Assembly: GCA_020072965.1 (NCBI GenBank)
Contig: JAIQFY010000008.1
Span: 140,895 to 204,894, forward strand
DNA length: 64,000 bases
From: Terriglobia bacterium
Lineage (GTDB): Bacteria > Acidobacteriota > Terriglobia > JAIQFV01
Reading direction: 5' to 3'
The notes under the pieces: generated by a model
What the model was told of the DNA's origin: nothing
Databases searched by the model: none
The model's input: the letters and a program-made list of their open reading frames with translations, nothing else
Position numbers and translations under genes: made by a program
Part shown: positions 1 to 8,117 of the stretch, one piece after another
Numbering within the stretch: position 1 is the first letter of the stretch
Layout of the letters: every line of letters begins with the position of its first letter

Positions 1-1
1 T

Positions 2-1105
2 AATGTCGCTGATGGATACCATCTGTGGTCGGACCGCTACGACCGCGAAATGACGGATGTCTTCGCAGTGCAGGATGAGATTGCGCAAGCCATCGTCGGC
101 ATGCTCAAGGTGCGGCTTGCTGCTAAAGGGGCGCCGTTGGTGCGGCAGGCTGCGAGCATCGAGGCCTATCATGCCAATTTGAAAGGCTGGTACCATTTTT
201 TCAAAATGAGTCCGCCTGAGATGGCTCGCAGTAAGGCCTATTTTGAAGAGGCTATTGCGCTTGATCCCGAATATGCACCGGCCTATTTGGGACTGGCAAG
301 ATGCTTCCTCATTAGCCCCGTCATGGGAGGAAGACAGGCCCGTGAGGTGATGCCTCTGGCGAAGGCCGCGGCGCTCAAGGCGGTCGAACTTGACGACAGG
401 GAGCCGGAAGGGCATGTGCTTTTGGGACAAGTGGCAGGCCAGTTTGAATACGACTGGAATGAAGCGCGGCGACGGTATCAACTCGCCCTGGCCCGCGAGC
501 CGATGTCGTCGAGGGCCCGTTTCAACTGTGCCCAGTTTATCCTTATGCCGCTTCATCGCTTCGATGAAGCGATCGCCCTGCTCGAACCGGCGCTCCAAGC
601 CGACCCGCTTTCACCCTTCCCGCGCATGGCGCTGGCGGGGGTACTCAACGCCCAAGGATCCGATGACCTCGCCATAGGGGAGTTACATCGCCTGCTTGAA
701 TTCGATGATTACTGGTTTGCGCACTTTGAACTCGGTCTGATCTACACGAATAAAGGGATGGTGCCGGAGGCGGCCGCAGCATGGGAAAAGGGGCTTCAAC
801 TCGTGCCGTACCCTGGCATGATCGGTGGCCTGGCGGGGCATTATGCAAGGTCCGGAAACCGGCCTCGCGCCGAGGACCTGCTCGCACGTCTGGATTCCCC
901 GGAACTAGCTCAAGGCCGCGCCATTGGCTACGGATTCTTTCATTTGGTCTGCTCGGAATTCGACCTCGCCGCCGATCAATTCGAAAAAGCAATTGAAGCG
1001 CGCGACCCCAGCGCCATCTTTCTCAGCCACTTGCCCGTTGTGCATAACCTTCCACGCTGGCGGGCGCTATTAAAGAAAATGAACCTGGCGGACGTCGGAT
1101 CGTAG
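2..1105 (+). CDS. TPR-repeat protein, 3' part (5' end outside window)
   Basis: The frame is open from base 2, so the gene starts before the window. An internal ATG at 50 lies inside the conserved stretch GYHLWSDRYDREMTDVFAVQ and is not the real start. That stretch is typical of the linker between the TolB-like part and the TPR tail of acidobacterial and proteobacterial winged-helix, adenylate-cyclase-type or Ser/Thr kinase proteins. The remaining roughly 350 residues are helical tetratricopeptide repeats, for example 'AYLGLARCF', 'EGHVLLGQVAGQFEYDWNEA' and 'FAHFELGLIYTNKGMVPEAAAAWEKGL'. The N-terminal output domain cannot be seen, so the protein may be a transcription factor, cyclase or kinase. 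Nothing follows it closely on the same strand. Confidence 0.8.
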   Translation, partial: NVADGYHLWSDRYDREMTDVFAVQDEIAQAIVGMLKVRLAAKGAPLVRQAASIEAYHANLKGWYHFFKMSPPEMARSKAYFEEAIALDPEYAPAYLGLARCFLISPVMGGRQAREVMPLAKAAALKAVELDDREPEGHVLLGQVAGQFEYDWNEARRRYQLALAREPMSSRARFNCAQFILMPLHRFDEAIALLEPALQADPLSPFPRMALAGVLNAQGSDDLAIGELHRLLEFDDYWFAHFELGLIYTNKGMVPEAAAAWEKGLQLVPYPGMIGGLAGHYARSGNRPRAEDLLARLDSPELAQGRAIGYGFFHLVCSEFDLAADQFEKAIEARDPSAIFLSHLPVVHNLPRWRALLKKMNLADVGS

Positions 1106-1362
1106 AAGGCAATGGAAAGAGGACATGAATTCCTGCCCCCACTCTTATTTGCCAAGACCTTTTCCAGTAGCACCTGCCGGTCTTAGGAATCTACGCTCTC
1201 AGGGCAACCGCGGGAAGTCAGTAAGATCATTCTTTAAGCTTCTGAACAGGGTGATATGTCCGTTTTTCTGGTGATTTTGTAGTATCGGGGTATGGTCCAG
1301 TCGGCGAGACACCCGCCGTGATGCGGTGATCAAAGCTCGAAACATGACCGCGCAAGGCAACC

Positions 1363-1794
1363 ATGGATATTGATTCTGAAGGAAAGCGATTAACAGAGCT
1401 GTACTCCAGCATGACGGACGAAGAATTGGAAGAGCTTGCCGGTGATCAAACATCGCTCACTGCTGAGGCTCGCCAGGCGTTAAATGGCGAGATATCCCAC
1501 AGGGGACTGAGTTTCATCCCAAGGGAGTCGCCGCCGCCAACGGAGGACCCCGAGCCCAGTGAACTGGTCACTATTCGGAAATTCAGGGACTTGATGGATG
1601 CGGACTTGGCTAAGGGCCTTCTTGAGTCCGTGGGGATCGAGAGCTTTTTGATCGACGAAAATATGGTCAGGATGGACTGGCTGATTTCGACCGGGATTGG
1701 GGGAATCAAGCTCCAGGTGAAGCGCGAAGATGCGGAAGCGGCCATGACAGTTCTGGACCAACCGATCCCAGGGGGTCCGGAGGTAGAAGGCTAG
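1363..1794 (+). CDS. DUF2007-like putative signal-transducing protein
   Basis: This is a 143-residue soluble protein without a signal peptide or membrane segment. The first 60 residues are acidic and helical. Residues about 68-135 ('LVTIRKFRDLMDADLAKGLLESVGIESFLIDENM...LQVKREDAEAAMTVLD') match the pattern of the DUF2007 fold: a short ferredoxin-like unit that reads 'change of A/B, source, target, ligand strand'. The function of the family is not established. The gene stands alone between two long non-coding stretches, and the ATG at 1363 is the only good start. The call rests on motif pattern only. Confidence 0.65.
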   Translation: MDIDSEGKRLTELYSSMTDEELEELAGDQTSLTAEARQALNGEISHRGLSFIPRESPPPTEDPEPSELVTIRKFRDLMDADLAKGLLESVGIESFLIDENMVRMDWLISTGIGGIKLQVKREDAEAAMTVLDQPIPGGPEVEG

Positions 1795-2140
1795 TTTCGC
1801 CGAAGCGCACGGGGACTTGAGGCCACAGATCGGCGATTCGGCTTGTTGATGTTGTTGGTCTCGGTAGGCCATTCCTCCATATTGAATAGTCCTAGCCCTC
1901 TGCTGTTCAGACAACGGCAGTGAACTCCAGGCAAAGGATGAAAGACCCTGATCCCGGAGGGATTCCAAATTCCCGTGAATGTTGAGCCTCTCGCGTTGAT
2001 GACCGTAACGGCGCGGTGATGTCCAGCGTCAGCGAACACGTGAATGTATGTTCCAATGGACTTGCCACGCCCGCCTTGAAGCATCCAATTCCCCCTGTAC
2101 TCCGCGACTCTTTATTCTCAATCGGCAGGATCGAATAGGC
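1795..2140. other. Intergenic stretch, nothing recognised
   Basis: These 346 bases between the DUF2007-like gene and the 3' end of the MerR gene contain only short open frames on both strands with no family pattern, no ribosome binding site and no strong hairpin. Confidence 0.4.
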
Positions 2141-2608
2141 TCAGACTTTGACAATCCTCATTGGATGGCGCGGGGATTTCCGAATCAACACTTCAAGTGG
2201 CACATCCACGCGACCTTGACAATGTATTCCCCTCCCGCACTCATCCATGGTTTCGCATCGGCAGCAGTCAACCATCCTCCGCAGCAATTCCTGCATGGAC
2301 TTGATCTGGTCCATTAGCCCGTCGAGCTCTGCAAGTTTTCGCTGTGAGAGCTTCTGCCAGCGTGTAAATGCCGGAGTGGTCTTGCGGAAGCCAAAAAACA
2401 ATTGTCGGATTTCACCCAGGGTGAATCCGGACTGCTGCGCCCGCTGGATGACGGCAAGGCGATGAACGGCAATGGTGTCATAGCGCCGCTGCCCACTGAT
2501 CCGCGGGGGTGGGGGAAGTATTCGCATCTGTTCGTAATAGCGGATCGCGGACGGCCGAAGCCCAGCTTGTCGCGCGACCTCGGAAATGGTCAGTTGTGTC
2601 ATACACAC
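2141..2608 (-). CDS. MerR-family transcriptional regulator, SoxR-like cysteine arrangement
   Basis: This is a 155-residue protein. Its N-terminal winged helix-turn-helix (about 5-75, 'LTISEVARQAGLRPSAIRYYE') is the standard MerR DNA-binding domain. A dimerisation helix (about 88-112) follows, then a cysteine group C115, C116, C118, C124 and C130. The spacing C-x-C-x5-C at 116-124 matches part of the iron-sulphur motif of SoxR (Cx2CxCx5C), but the first cysteine is displaced next to the second. It may bind a metal ion or a cluster. It is divergent from the exported protein gene at 2751, whose promoter holds a perfect 18-bp palindrome in a 19-bp -35/-10 spacer. Starts at 2608 and 2602 are both possible, and neither has a clear Shine-Dalgarno sequence. 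Confidence 0.85.
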   Translation of the reverse strand: MCMTQLTISEVARQAGLRPSAIRYYEQMRILPPPPRISGQRRYDTIAVHRLAVIQRAQQSGFTLGEIRQLFFGFRKTTPAFTRWQKLSQRKLAELDGLMDQIKSMQELLRRMVDCCRCETMDECGRGIHCQGRVDVPLEVLIRKSPRHPMRIVKV

Positions 2609-2670
2609 ATTTTAAAACAATCCTGCGGTCGCAGCCCGCATTTGTGGACAACTTTTTACAGAAATCCTCC

Positions 2671-2701
2671 TTGCCTTCAAGTCGACTTGAAGTTGTAAGG
2701 T
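2671..2701 (+). promoter_or_regulatory. MerR-type promoter/operator for the exported protein gene
   Basis: TTGCCT (2671-2676) and TAAGGT (2696-2701) are separated by exactly 19 bases, the overlong spacer that MerR-family activators correct by twisting DNA. The spacer region carries the perfect palindrome CTTCAAGTCGACTTGAAG (2675-2692). It resembles the SoxR box (CCTCAAGTTAACTTGAGG) as I remember it. The gene at 2751 starts about 50 bases downstream, and the MerR gene diverges on the other side. Confidence 0.8.
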
Positions 2702-2750
2702 GCGTACGCAAGCACATTGGACAACAAAAACTAGCGAGCGAGGAGGACGC

Positions 2751-3191
2751 ATGAAAACATCAGTTTCAGTCGCGTTAATGATGATGGTCCTGGGTGCCAC
2801 GGCATTCTCGGACAAGGCCTTGCAGGGACAAACAGGTGCCCGGAGATCCAATCCCTCGGCACAGACAAAGGAAGAGACTCCCTTCTTCTGCGACCGGACG
2901 GCATTGACGCCCGAGCAGAGAAAACGGCAAGGAGAACTCAGCAAGATATTGCGATCGACGGTATTGGGCGTTCAGGAATTGTCTGACGGGTATGAATTTG
3001 AATTTTCACCTGAGGCCTCCAACTACCAGGCGCTGACGGAATTTACCCTGCTGGAGCGGGCCTGCTGTCCGTTCTTTGATATCAGCATCCGGCTGGAGCG
3101 GGAAGGCGGCAAGCTGTGGTGGCGCCTGACGGGTCGGGAAGGAGTAAAATCGTTCATCCGGCCAGAGTTTTCTCCCTGGTTCAAACGATAA
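2751..3191 (+). CDS. Small exported protein with CCPF motif, MerR-controlled
   Basis: The start at 2751 is chosen because GAGGAGGA lies just upstream and the N-terminus from there (MKTSVSVALMMMVLGATAFS) is a signal peptide. The mature part of about 125 residues begins with 'FFCDRTALTPEQRKR' and has a second cysteine group in 'LLERACCPFFDISI', followed by beta strands ending in 'FIRPEFSPWFKR'. The three cysteines suggest metal binding or a disulfide. I do not recognise a named family, although the pattern is one I associate with small proteins encoded beside metal-responsive MerR regulators. The upstream 19-bp-spacer promoter implies induction by the signal sensed by the divergent regulator. 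Confidence 0.75.
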   Translation: MKTSVSVALMMMVLGATAFSDKALQGQTGARRSNPSAQTKEETPFFCDRTALTPEQRKRQGELSKILRSTVLGVQELSDGYEFEFSPEASNYQALTEFTLLERACCPFFDISIRLEREGGKLWWRLTGREGVKSFIRPEFSPWFKR

Positions 3192-3809
3192 GCGGGGAAG
3201 GGTATCCCTCGAGGTTCTAAAAACTTTGGAGACAAAACAGGGGCCAGATCTCTTCTGCTCCACCATGGGTTGGAGCAATTAATGCAACTGTTCATACCGG
3301 ACGAAGCTTCTGGAATGGAAGATGAAAGCGGGCTGTGGGCGAAATCCTCAGGCCGGGAAGGCGCCCGAAGGAGCCTTCCTCCAAGTCTGTTAGGAGCAGC
3401 CGAATTTGTTGACAAGTCACGGCTCAAAATGGAATGTGAATGCTCAAGGTGATAAAACATCCTGGCTTTGGGATGGCCTTTGCCTGCGCCAACGGCGCTG
3501 GGGAATGGAGCCCAGCGTTAGCCGCCTTGCGGCTAACGCTGGGTCGGCATCGCCCCTCGGCCACAACCCCATCAGGGTTGTGAAACCATGGGTGGCTAGG
3601 GTTCCCAACGTAGGCCTGAAGAACGGGCCAACGTTGGGCTGTGAGACTCAGCGCCGTTGGCGCAGCTGTTTCCGAATGCCTCAAGGGAGCTCTGGATTTG
3701 AGCAACACCACGAAGGTATCTGGCCCTCACTGATTTCCACCGATTTGAGTCGACAATTGACTCGGGTTCAAAAAGCGATATCATCGTCTCCTCAAACGGA
3801 TTCCTAACG
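3192..3809. other. Long intergenic stretch holding a palindromic element
   Basis: This stretch contains a copy of the AGGGGCCAGATCT repeat (3238-3255), related to the repeats at 16.8-17.1 kb, and the 182-bp inverted-repeat element at 3484-3665. No gene was recognised here. The frames in it are shadows of the palindromes. Confidence 0.6.
3484..3665. repeat. Inverted-repeat element with nested hairpins (MITE-like)
   Basis: The ends are a perfect 17-bp inverted repeat (3484-3500, CTGCGCCAACGGCGCTG, and 3649-3665). Inside lie three further hairpins: a perfect 15-bp stem with a 3-base loop (3511-3543), an 8-bp stem CACAACCC/GGGTTGTG (3562-3582) and arms CCCAACGT/ACGTTGGG (3604-3638). There is no coding capacity. 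This could be a non-autonomous mobile element or a structured RNA. Confidence 0.75.
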
Positions 3810-3971
3810 ATGAAAGGCCTTCTCTCTTTTTTGTGTGTCACTGTCGGCGGCGCCATCGGCTGGTGGCTGGGGGCGTTCGTGGGATTCATGACGGCCGTTT
3901 TTCTGAGCATCCTTGGTTCGGGCATTGGTCTCTACTTTGCCTTGCGCGTCCACCGGGAATACTTCGAGTAA
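3810..3971 (+). CDS. Small two-helix membrane protein
   Basis: This 53-residue protein has the sequence pattern MKGLLSFLCVTVGGAIGWWL...GFMTAVFLSILGSGIGLYFA...HREYFE. Two glycine-rich hydrophobic helices (about 5-22 and 25-46) are followed by a short charged tail. Similar tiny proteins with 'GWWLG..VG.MTAF.LS..G.G.GLY' are common as hypothetical genes in acidobacteria and deltaproteobacteria. No function is known to me. The ATG at 3810 lacks a strong ribosome binding site but is the only start. Coding is supported by the in-frame family-like pattern rather than by length. Confidence 0.65.
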   Translation: MKGLLSFLCVTVGGAIGWWLGAFVGFMTAVFLSILGSGIGLYFALRVHREYFE

Positions 3972-4260
3972 ACGGGGCAACGCTCGCGGTCAAATCTTTT
4001 CAATGCCAATTTGTTCTGAAGGCAGTGAATCCTGTTGCCCGAGAACCCGTTCTGAATGAAGAATGAAAAGTAAGTCCCGCTCTTGTTTCTTATCATCCCG
4101 TCGAGTGAACAAGATGACTGTGGGGCGCATATGTCGCGCTCTTTGCGATGGGGACCCGAATCGATTGCATCAAAGGAGTGGGAGGGCCTTTCACAGAAGG
4201 TGGCAGGCAGTGCACTTTCGCATACCAGCGCCTGAGTGGGAGACTTCTGTCGTCCGCCGG

Positions 4261-5817
4261 TTACGAAGGAACCCCGGCAAACTCCGGGACTTGTGGCTCC
4301 AGAGATCCCACCGCTGCTTCGACCTCTTCAAGAATCTCGCACGATTTGACCAGGGTCTTCATCGCGTTGTGGTCCGTGTACAACGGGCGGTCGACATCGA
4401 GGTGTTCGACGTACTTGCGCACCACCCGGTGCGCTGTTTCGACTCCGGTTCCGTGACTGAAGTCGCGGAAATCCAGGGCTTGGGCGGCGGCCATGAATTC
4501 GATCCCAAGCACCCCGTAGGCGTTATCGATAATCTGGTTGTTCTTCAGGGCGGTGTTCATTCCCATGGAAACGAAATCTTCCTGGTCAGCAGCGGCCGGG
4601 ATGGAGCCGATGGAGGCGGGGGCCGATAGCATACGTTGCTCCACGATGAGCGTATCGGCCGTGTATTGACTGAGCATCATACCGGAAAACATGCCCGCAC
4701 CCTTGGTGAGGAACGCCGGCAGACCCACACTCAGCGCCGGGTTCGTCATCCTGTTGAGACGCCGCTCCGAAAGCACGCACACCATGGTAACGGCCACGCC
4801 AACCATGTCCATGGGGAGTGAAACCGGGGAGCCCTGGAAGTTGGCGCCTGTGAGGGTGAGGTTTTCCTCGGGGAGGAAGATGGGGTTGTCGGCCACGGCG
4901 TTGAGTTCGATCTCGACCTGCTCCCTCGCAAACGCCAAGGCATCGTGCGCCGCTCCAATCACCTGGGGTGTGGACCGCATCGAGTAGGCATCCTGCACCT
5001 TGGTCTTGATCTTTCCCGACAACAAGTCGCTGCCCCGGATGCACTTCAGGATGGCGTTCGCGCTTCTCATGGCGCCGGGGAAGCCGCGAAGGTGGTGAAG
5101 TCTCAAGTCATAGGGTTTCAGATTTGCATAGAGGGCCTCGAGTGTCATGGCGCAGGCAATCTCGGCTTGCTTCAGCCAGCGGTTGATGTCGTAGAGCTGT
5201 AGTGCGCTCATGGCAGTCATCAAATTGGATCCGTTGATTGCCGCCAGACCGTCTCGAGCCTGCAAGCCCGGAACGGGGATTCCCGCACGTCTCATGGCCT
5301 CATTACCTGGCAGCCGGTGCCCCTCATAGAATGCCTCCCCTTCTCCCATCAGGAGCAGTGCGATCTGTGACATCGGAGCGAGATCGCCGCTGGCGCCCAC
5401 CGAACCCTTTTGGCATACCACCGGCGTCACCCCTTTGTTCAACATGTCGACGTAAGTCAGAGTGATCTCGGGGCGACAGCCCGAGTGGCCGCGCGCGTGG
5501 ACGTTGATCCGACTCGCCATGGCTCCGCGGACGAATTCAAGGGAGGCAGGATCTCCGATCCCCGCGGCATGGTTGTAAATGAGGTACCTTTGAAATTGCT
5601 TCACCTGGTCGTCATTCAGGACCACTTCGGAGAACTCCCCGATGCCCGTGTTGACCCCGTACATGATTTCGTGGGCTTCGATCTTTCGCTCGAGCATCGC
5701 GCGGCACACCTTGATACGTTCCAGGGCTTGAGGGTGGAGCTCGACCTTCTCGCCGTGTCGCGCAATTCGTACGAGTTGCTCAATCGTTAATGAGGATCCA
5801 TCGAGGACGAAAGCCAT
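4261..5817 (-). CDS. Aromatic amino acid ammonia-lyase (HutH-like, MIO enzyme)
   Basis: This 518-residue cytosolic enzyme has the usual length for a bacterial histidine/phenylalanine/tyrosine ammonia-lyase, which removes ammonia from an aromatic amino acid to give an acrylate. The MIO prosthetic group forms from Ala142-Ser143-Gly144 (GASGDLAPMS), the catalytic Tyr is Y53 (YGVNTGIG), and the QNN-type segment is 'GMNTALKNNQIIDNAYG'. The substrate-selectivity pair is Asn82-His83 (IYNHAAGIG), whereas canonical histidine lyases have Ser-His and tyrosine lyases have His-Leu or His-Gln. Substrate is therefore uncertain. The start at 5817 (MAFVLDGSS) follows AAAGGA, and the longer frame to 5883 has no such site. 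No other histidine-utilisation genes (hutU, hutI, hutG) are in the window. Confidence 0.9.
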   Translation of the reverse strand: MAFVLDGSSLTIEQLVRIARHGEKVELHPQALERIKVCRAMLERKIEAHEIMYGVNTGIGEFSEVVLNDDQVKQFQRYLIYNHAAGIGDPASLEFVRGAMASRINVHARGHSGCRPEITLTYVDMLNKGVTPVVCQKGSVGASGDLAPMSQIALLLMGEGEAFYEGHRLPGNEAMRRAGIPVPGLQARDGLAAINGSNLMTAMSALQLYDINRWLKQAEIACAMTLEALYANLKPYDLRLHHLRGFPGAMRSANAILKCIRGSDLLSGKIKTKVQDAYSMRSTPQVIGAAHDALAFAREQVEIELNAVADNPIFLPEENLTLTGANFQGSPVSLPMDMVGVAVTMVCVLSERRLNRMTNPALSVGLPAFLTKGAGMFSGMMLSQYTADTLIVEQRMLSAPASIGSIPAAADQEDFVSMGMNTALKNNQIIDNAYGVLGIEFMAAAQALDFRDFSHGTGVETAHRVVRKYVEHLDVDRPLYTDHNAMKTLVKSCEILEEVEAAVGSLEPQVPEFAGVPS

Positions 5818-6212
5818 ACTCAGTCCTTTCACGAAATCGAGAATAGGGATCATCTTCCAAGCGCGGGGACAGCTTCTTCCCATGAAGTTGGCATAAGTAC
5901 ACAGGTATGGATCGAAAGCCTCCCGCGATCAGCCATCCCTGAAATGGCTGAAATCTGGATTCATGATACGCAGTCGCGACGGTTGTCTCAAGAGAAAAGG
6001 ATGAGAGGGACAGTCCCCCGAAAACGGGGACAGTCCCTCGCGCTCGTCACTCCTTGCAGCTTCTCTTTGCTCTTTCCATTCAAAACATCACTTTGCTTAA
6101 GCACCGAAAGACTGTAAACTCGTAATTGTCCTCATCGCAGGAGGCGCGATGTGGACTCCATCCGACCGGGCCCTGAAATTTATCAGGCGCATCCATTCAG
6201 AGGTGAAGATCC
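5818..6212. other. Intergenic stretch with a GGGACAGTCCC palindrome pair
   Basis: Only the repeat at 6005-6039 is recognisable. The stretch must hold promoters for the flanking ammonia-lyase (minus) and DUF362 (plus) genes, but no clear -35/-10 pair was identified. Confidence 0.5.
6005..6039. repeat. Paired GGGACAGTCCC palindromes (REP-like)
   Basis: Two copies of the near-palindrome GGGACAGTCCC face each other, separated by CCGAAAAC. Together they form an imperfect inverted repeat of about 14-bp arms. A related GGACTGTCCC/CAGTCCC pair lies at 55920-55948. Short palindromes of this kind are commonly dispersed in genomes carrying REP-associated transposases. Confidence 0.5.
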
Positions 6213-7193
6213 ATGAAACGTCGCGATTTTCTGAGGCATTCTGCCGCGGGGGCCGCAGCCTTATCGATGCTGGGGCGAGAACTGCTATCGCCGGCAGAGG
6301 TCAAAAAGGCGAAGGTGGCTTTGGTCAAATCCCAAGATCGAATTCAAGGCGTTCAGGCCGCCTTGAAATTGCTTGAAGTTCCCTCACCGAGAGGGAAGAA
6401 GGTCCTGATCAAGCCGAATTTCAACACGGCGGATCCGACGCCGGGTTCCACGCATAACGACACACTGCGTCAGCTCGTCGTGGAGATGAAATCGCGCGGT
6501 GCTTCCCAAGTGTCCATTGGGGAGCGGAGTGGCCCGCCGAAGACAAGATCGGTCATGGAAGAAAAGGGCATCCCCGGACTGGCGCAGGAGCTGGGATTTG
6601 ATGTCATTGATTTCGAGGATCTGCCGGCGGACGGCTGGGTGCATGTCAACCCGCCGGGCAGCCACTGGCAGAATGGGTTCGACGTCGCGCGTCCTGTCAC
6701 CGAGGCTGAATACCTTCTCTGGACCTGTTGTCTCAAGACGCACGCCTATGGCGGCATCTTCAGCATGTCAATCAAACTGGCTGTGGGGGTAACGCACAAG
6801 AGCCTGATGCGCGAGCTCCATGGCGCCCGCCAGACCCATATGCGGCGCATGATCGCCGAGATTCATCAGGCTTTCAGGCCTCAGCTTATCGTCATGGACG
6901 GATTGGAGGCGTTTGTCGACGGCGGCCCCTCCAGCGGCAAGCGGGCAACTCCCGGAGTGATTGTCGCTGGAACAGACCGCATCGCGGTTGATGCTGTGGG
7001 TGTGGCAATTCTCAAACAGCTCGGTTCGAATGACGCGATCATGTCGCGAAAAATTTTCGAGCAGGAGCAGATTCAACGCGCCGTCGAGCTCGGCCTGGGA
7101 ATCGGTGGGCCCGATCAGATCGAAATCGTAACTGCGGACGCGGGGAGTCGTAGTTACAGTGATGAGCTCAAAGTAATTCTTGCACAGGGTTGA
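6213..7193 (+). CDS. Tat-exported DUF362 domain protein
   Basis: The 326-residue product begins with a twin-arginine signal (MKRRDFLRHSAAGAAALSML), so it is exported folded, presumably with a cofactor. Residues about 35-310 follow the DUF362 pattern: 'KVALVKSQDR', 'GKKVLIKPNFNTADPTPGSTHND', 'LLWTCCLKTHAYGGIFSMSIKLAVG', 'LIVMDGLEAFVDGGPSSGKRATPGVIVAGTDRIAVDAVGVAIL'. The role of the family is unknown, although many members are linked to iron-sulphur proteins. Cysteines here are limited to the CC pair in WTCCLKTH and no ferredoxin domain is attached. GAGGTGA precedes the start. The gene is monocistronic as far as can be seen. Confidence 0.85.
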   Translation: MKRRDFLRHSAAGAAALSMLGRELLSPAEVKKAKVALVKSQDRIQGVQAALKLLEVPSPRGKKVLIKPNFNTADPTPGSTHNDTLRQLVVEMKSRGASQVSIGERSGPPKTRSVMEEKGIPGLAQELGFDVIDFEDLPADGWVHVNPPGSHWQNGFDVARPVTEAEYLLWTCCLKTHAYGGIFSMSIKLAVGVTHKSLMRELHGARQTHMRRMIAEIHQAFRPQLIVMDGLEAFVDGGPSSGKRATPGVIVAGTDRIAVDAVGVAILKQLGSNDAIMSRKIFEQEQIQRAVELGLGIGGPDQIEIVTADAGSRSYSDELKVILAQG

Positions 7194-7247
7194 GATTGAA
7201 AGGTCAAACCTTCCCGTGCTCGTCTCGTCCGCGTCCAAATCCGTCTT

Positions 7248-8033
7248 TCAAAGTGGATTTTTGAAATAGCGGTGAGGGCTGGCTCCAAGCATCCTCTTGA
7301 ACATTGAGATGAAGGCACTGGGGGTGCTGTAACCGGCCTCCAGGGCAGCATTCGTAATGTTTTCCCCCGCGGCAAGCAATCGCATGGCATGCATGAGGCG
7401 AAGTTGCTGCCTCCATTTCCCAAAGCTCATGCTGGTTTCCAACTGGAATAACCTTTCCACCGTCCTCTTGCTGGCCCCGGCCGTCTTGCAGATCTCTTCC
7501 AGCGGGCGCTGATCGCCCGGATCATTCAAGAGAATTTGTGCGACCCTGACGGCCCTGGAGTCTCGAGGACTGGGGAGCTGAAGGGGGATGGCTCGGACTG
7601 TTTCCAGTTGGTCTACAAGAAAATCGAGCAGATGAGACTGAATACGGACTTTGCTGCTTAACCTGGGGAATTTGCAGGCGTGGAGAATCAACTCCCGCAA
7701 TAGGAGTGATACATTCACTACACAGCAGCTCCTCGGAAGAGCATGCATGAGAGCTGACTTCAAATACAGGGTCCGCATGGAGACGGCGCCGGACATGGTG
7801 ATTCCATGCGGAACTCGCGCTGGAATCCACACGGCGCGTTGCGTAGGCACCACCCAGGTCCCCTCATCTGTTCGGACCGTCATGACCCCCTGGGACGCGT
7901 ACACCAGCTGATCTCGGTCATGATAATGCCGGGGAACAACATAACCGTCCGGAAAGTCGTAGGTCAGCGTGGTGACCCGGGCGGTGGGATGACCCCGCGG
8001 GTCAAAAAATGGGGACTGACGTATCTTCAACAT
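7248..8033 (-). CDS. AraC-family regulator with N-terminal cupin
   Basis: This 261-residue protein has an N-terminal cupin-type sensor domain (about 10-95, 'VVPRHYHDRDQLVYASQGVMTVRTDEGTWVVPTQRAVWIPARVPHGI') whose histidines may bind a metal or ligand. A C-terminal double helix-turn-helix (about 160-258) contains 'LEEICKTAGASKRTVERLFQLETSMSFGKWRQQLRLMHAM' and 'ITNAALEAGYSTPSAFISMFKRMLGASPHRYF'. The architecture matches the YeaM/NimR group, which control neighbouring exporters or enzymes. The divergent neighbour is a VOC protein gene at 8118, an obvious candidate target. Confidence 0.9.
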   Translation of the reverse strand: MLKIRQSPFFDPRGHPTARVTTLTYDFPDGYVVPRHYHDRDQLVYASQGVMTVRTDEGTWVVPTQRAVWIPARVPHGITMSGAVSMRTLYLKSALMHALPRSCCVVNVSLLLRELILHACKFPRLSSKVRIQSHLLDFLVDQLETVRAIPLQLPSPRDSRAVRVAQILLNDPGDQRPLEEICKTAGASKRTVERLFQLETSMSFGKWRQQLRLMHAMRLLAAGENITNAALEAGYSTPSAFISMFKRMLGASPHRYFKNPL

Positions 8034-8117
8034 TTCTTGTCATAATATCGAAAGAATGTAAACCGGTCTACCAGTAATATATTCAGGGTTTCCCAATAAA
8101 GAAATGAGGAGGGCTCC

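Noticed and set aside
1480..2084. Two minus-strand frames around the DUF2007-like gene and the following gap
   Set aside because: One overlaps the DUF2007-like gene; the other ends in a low-complexity tail and has no ribosome binding site or family resemblance.
4586..5044. Long minus-strand open frame inside the ammonia-lyase gene
   Set aside because: It overlaps the lyase in another frame, is Arg/Gly/His-rich and lacks any family pattern; it reflects the GC-rich third positions of the real gene.
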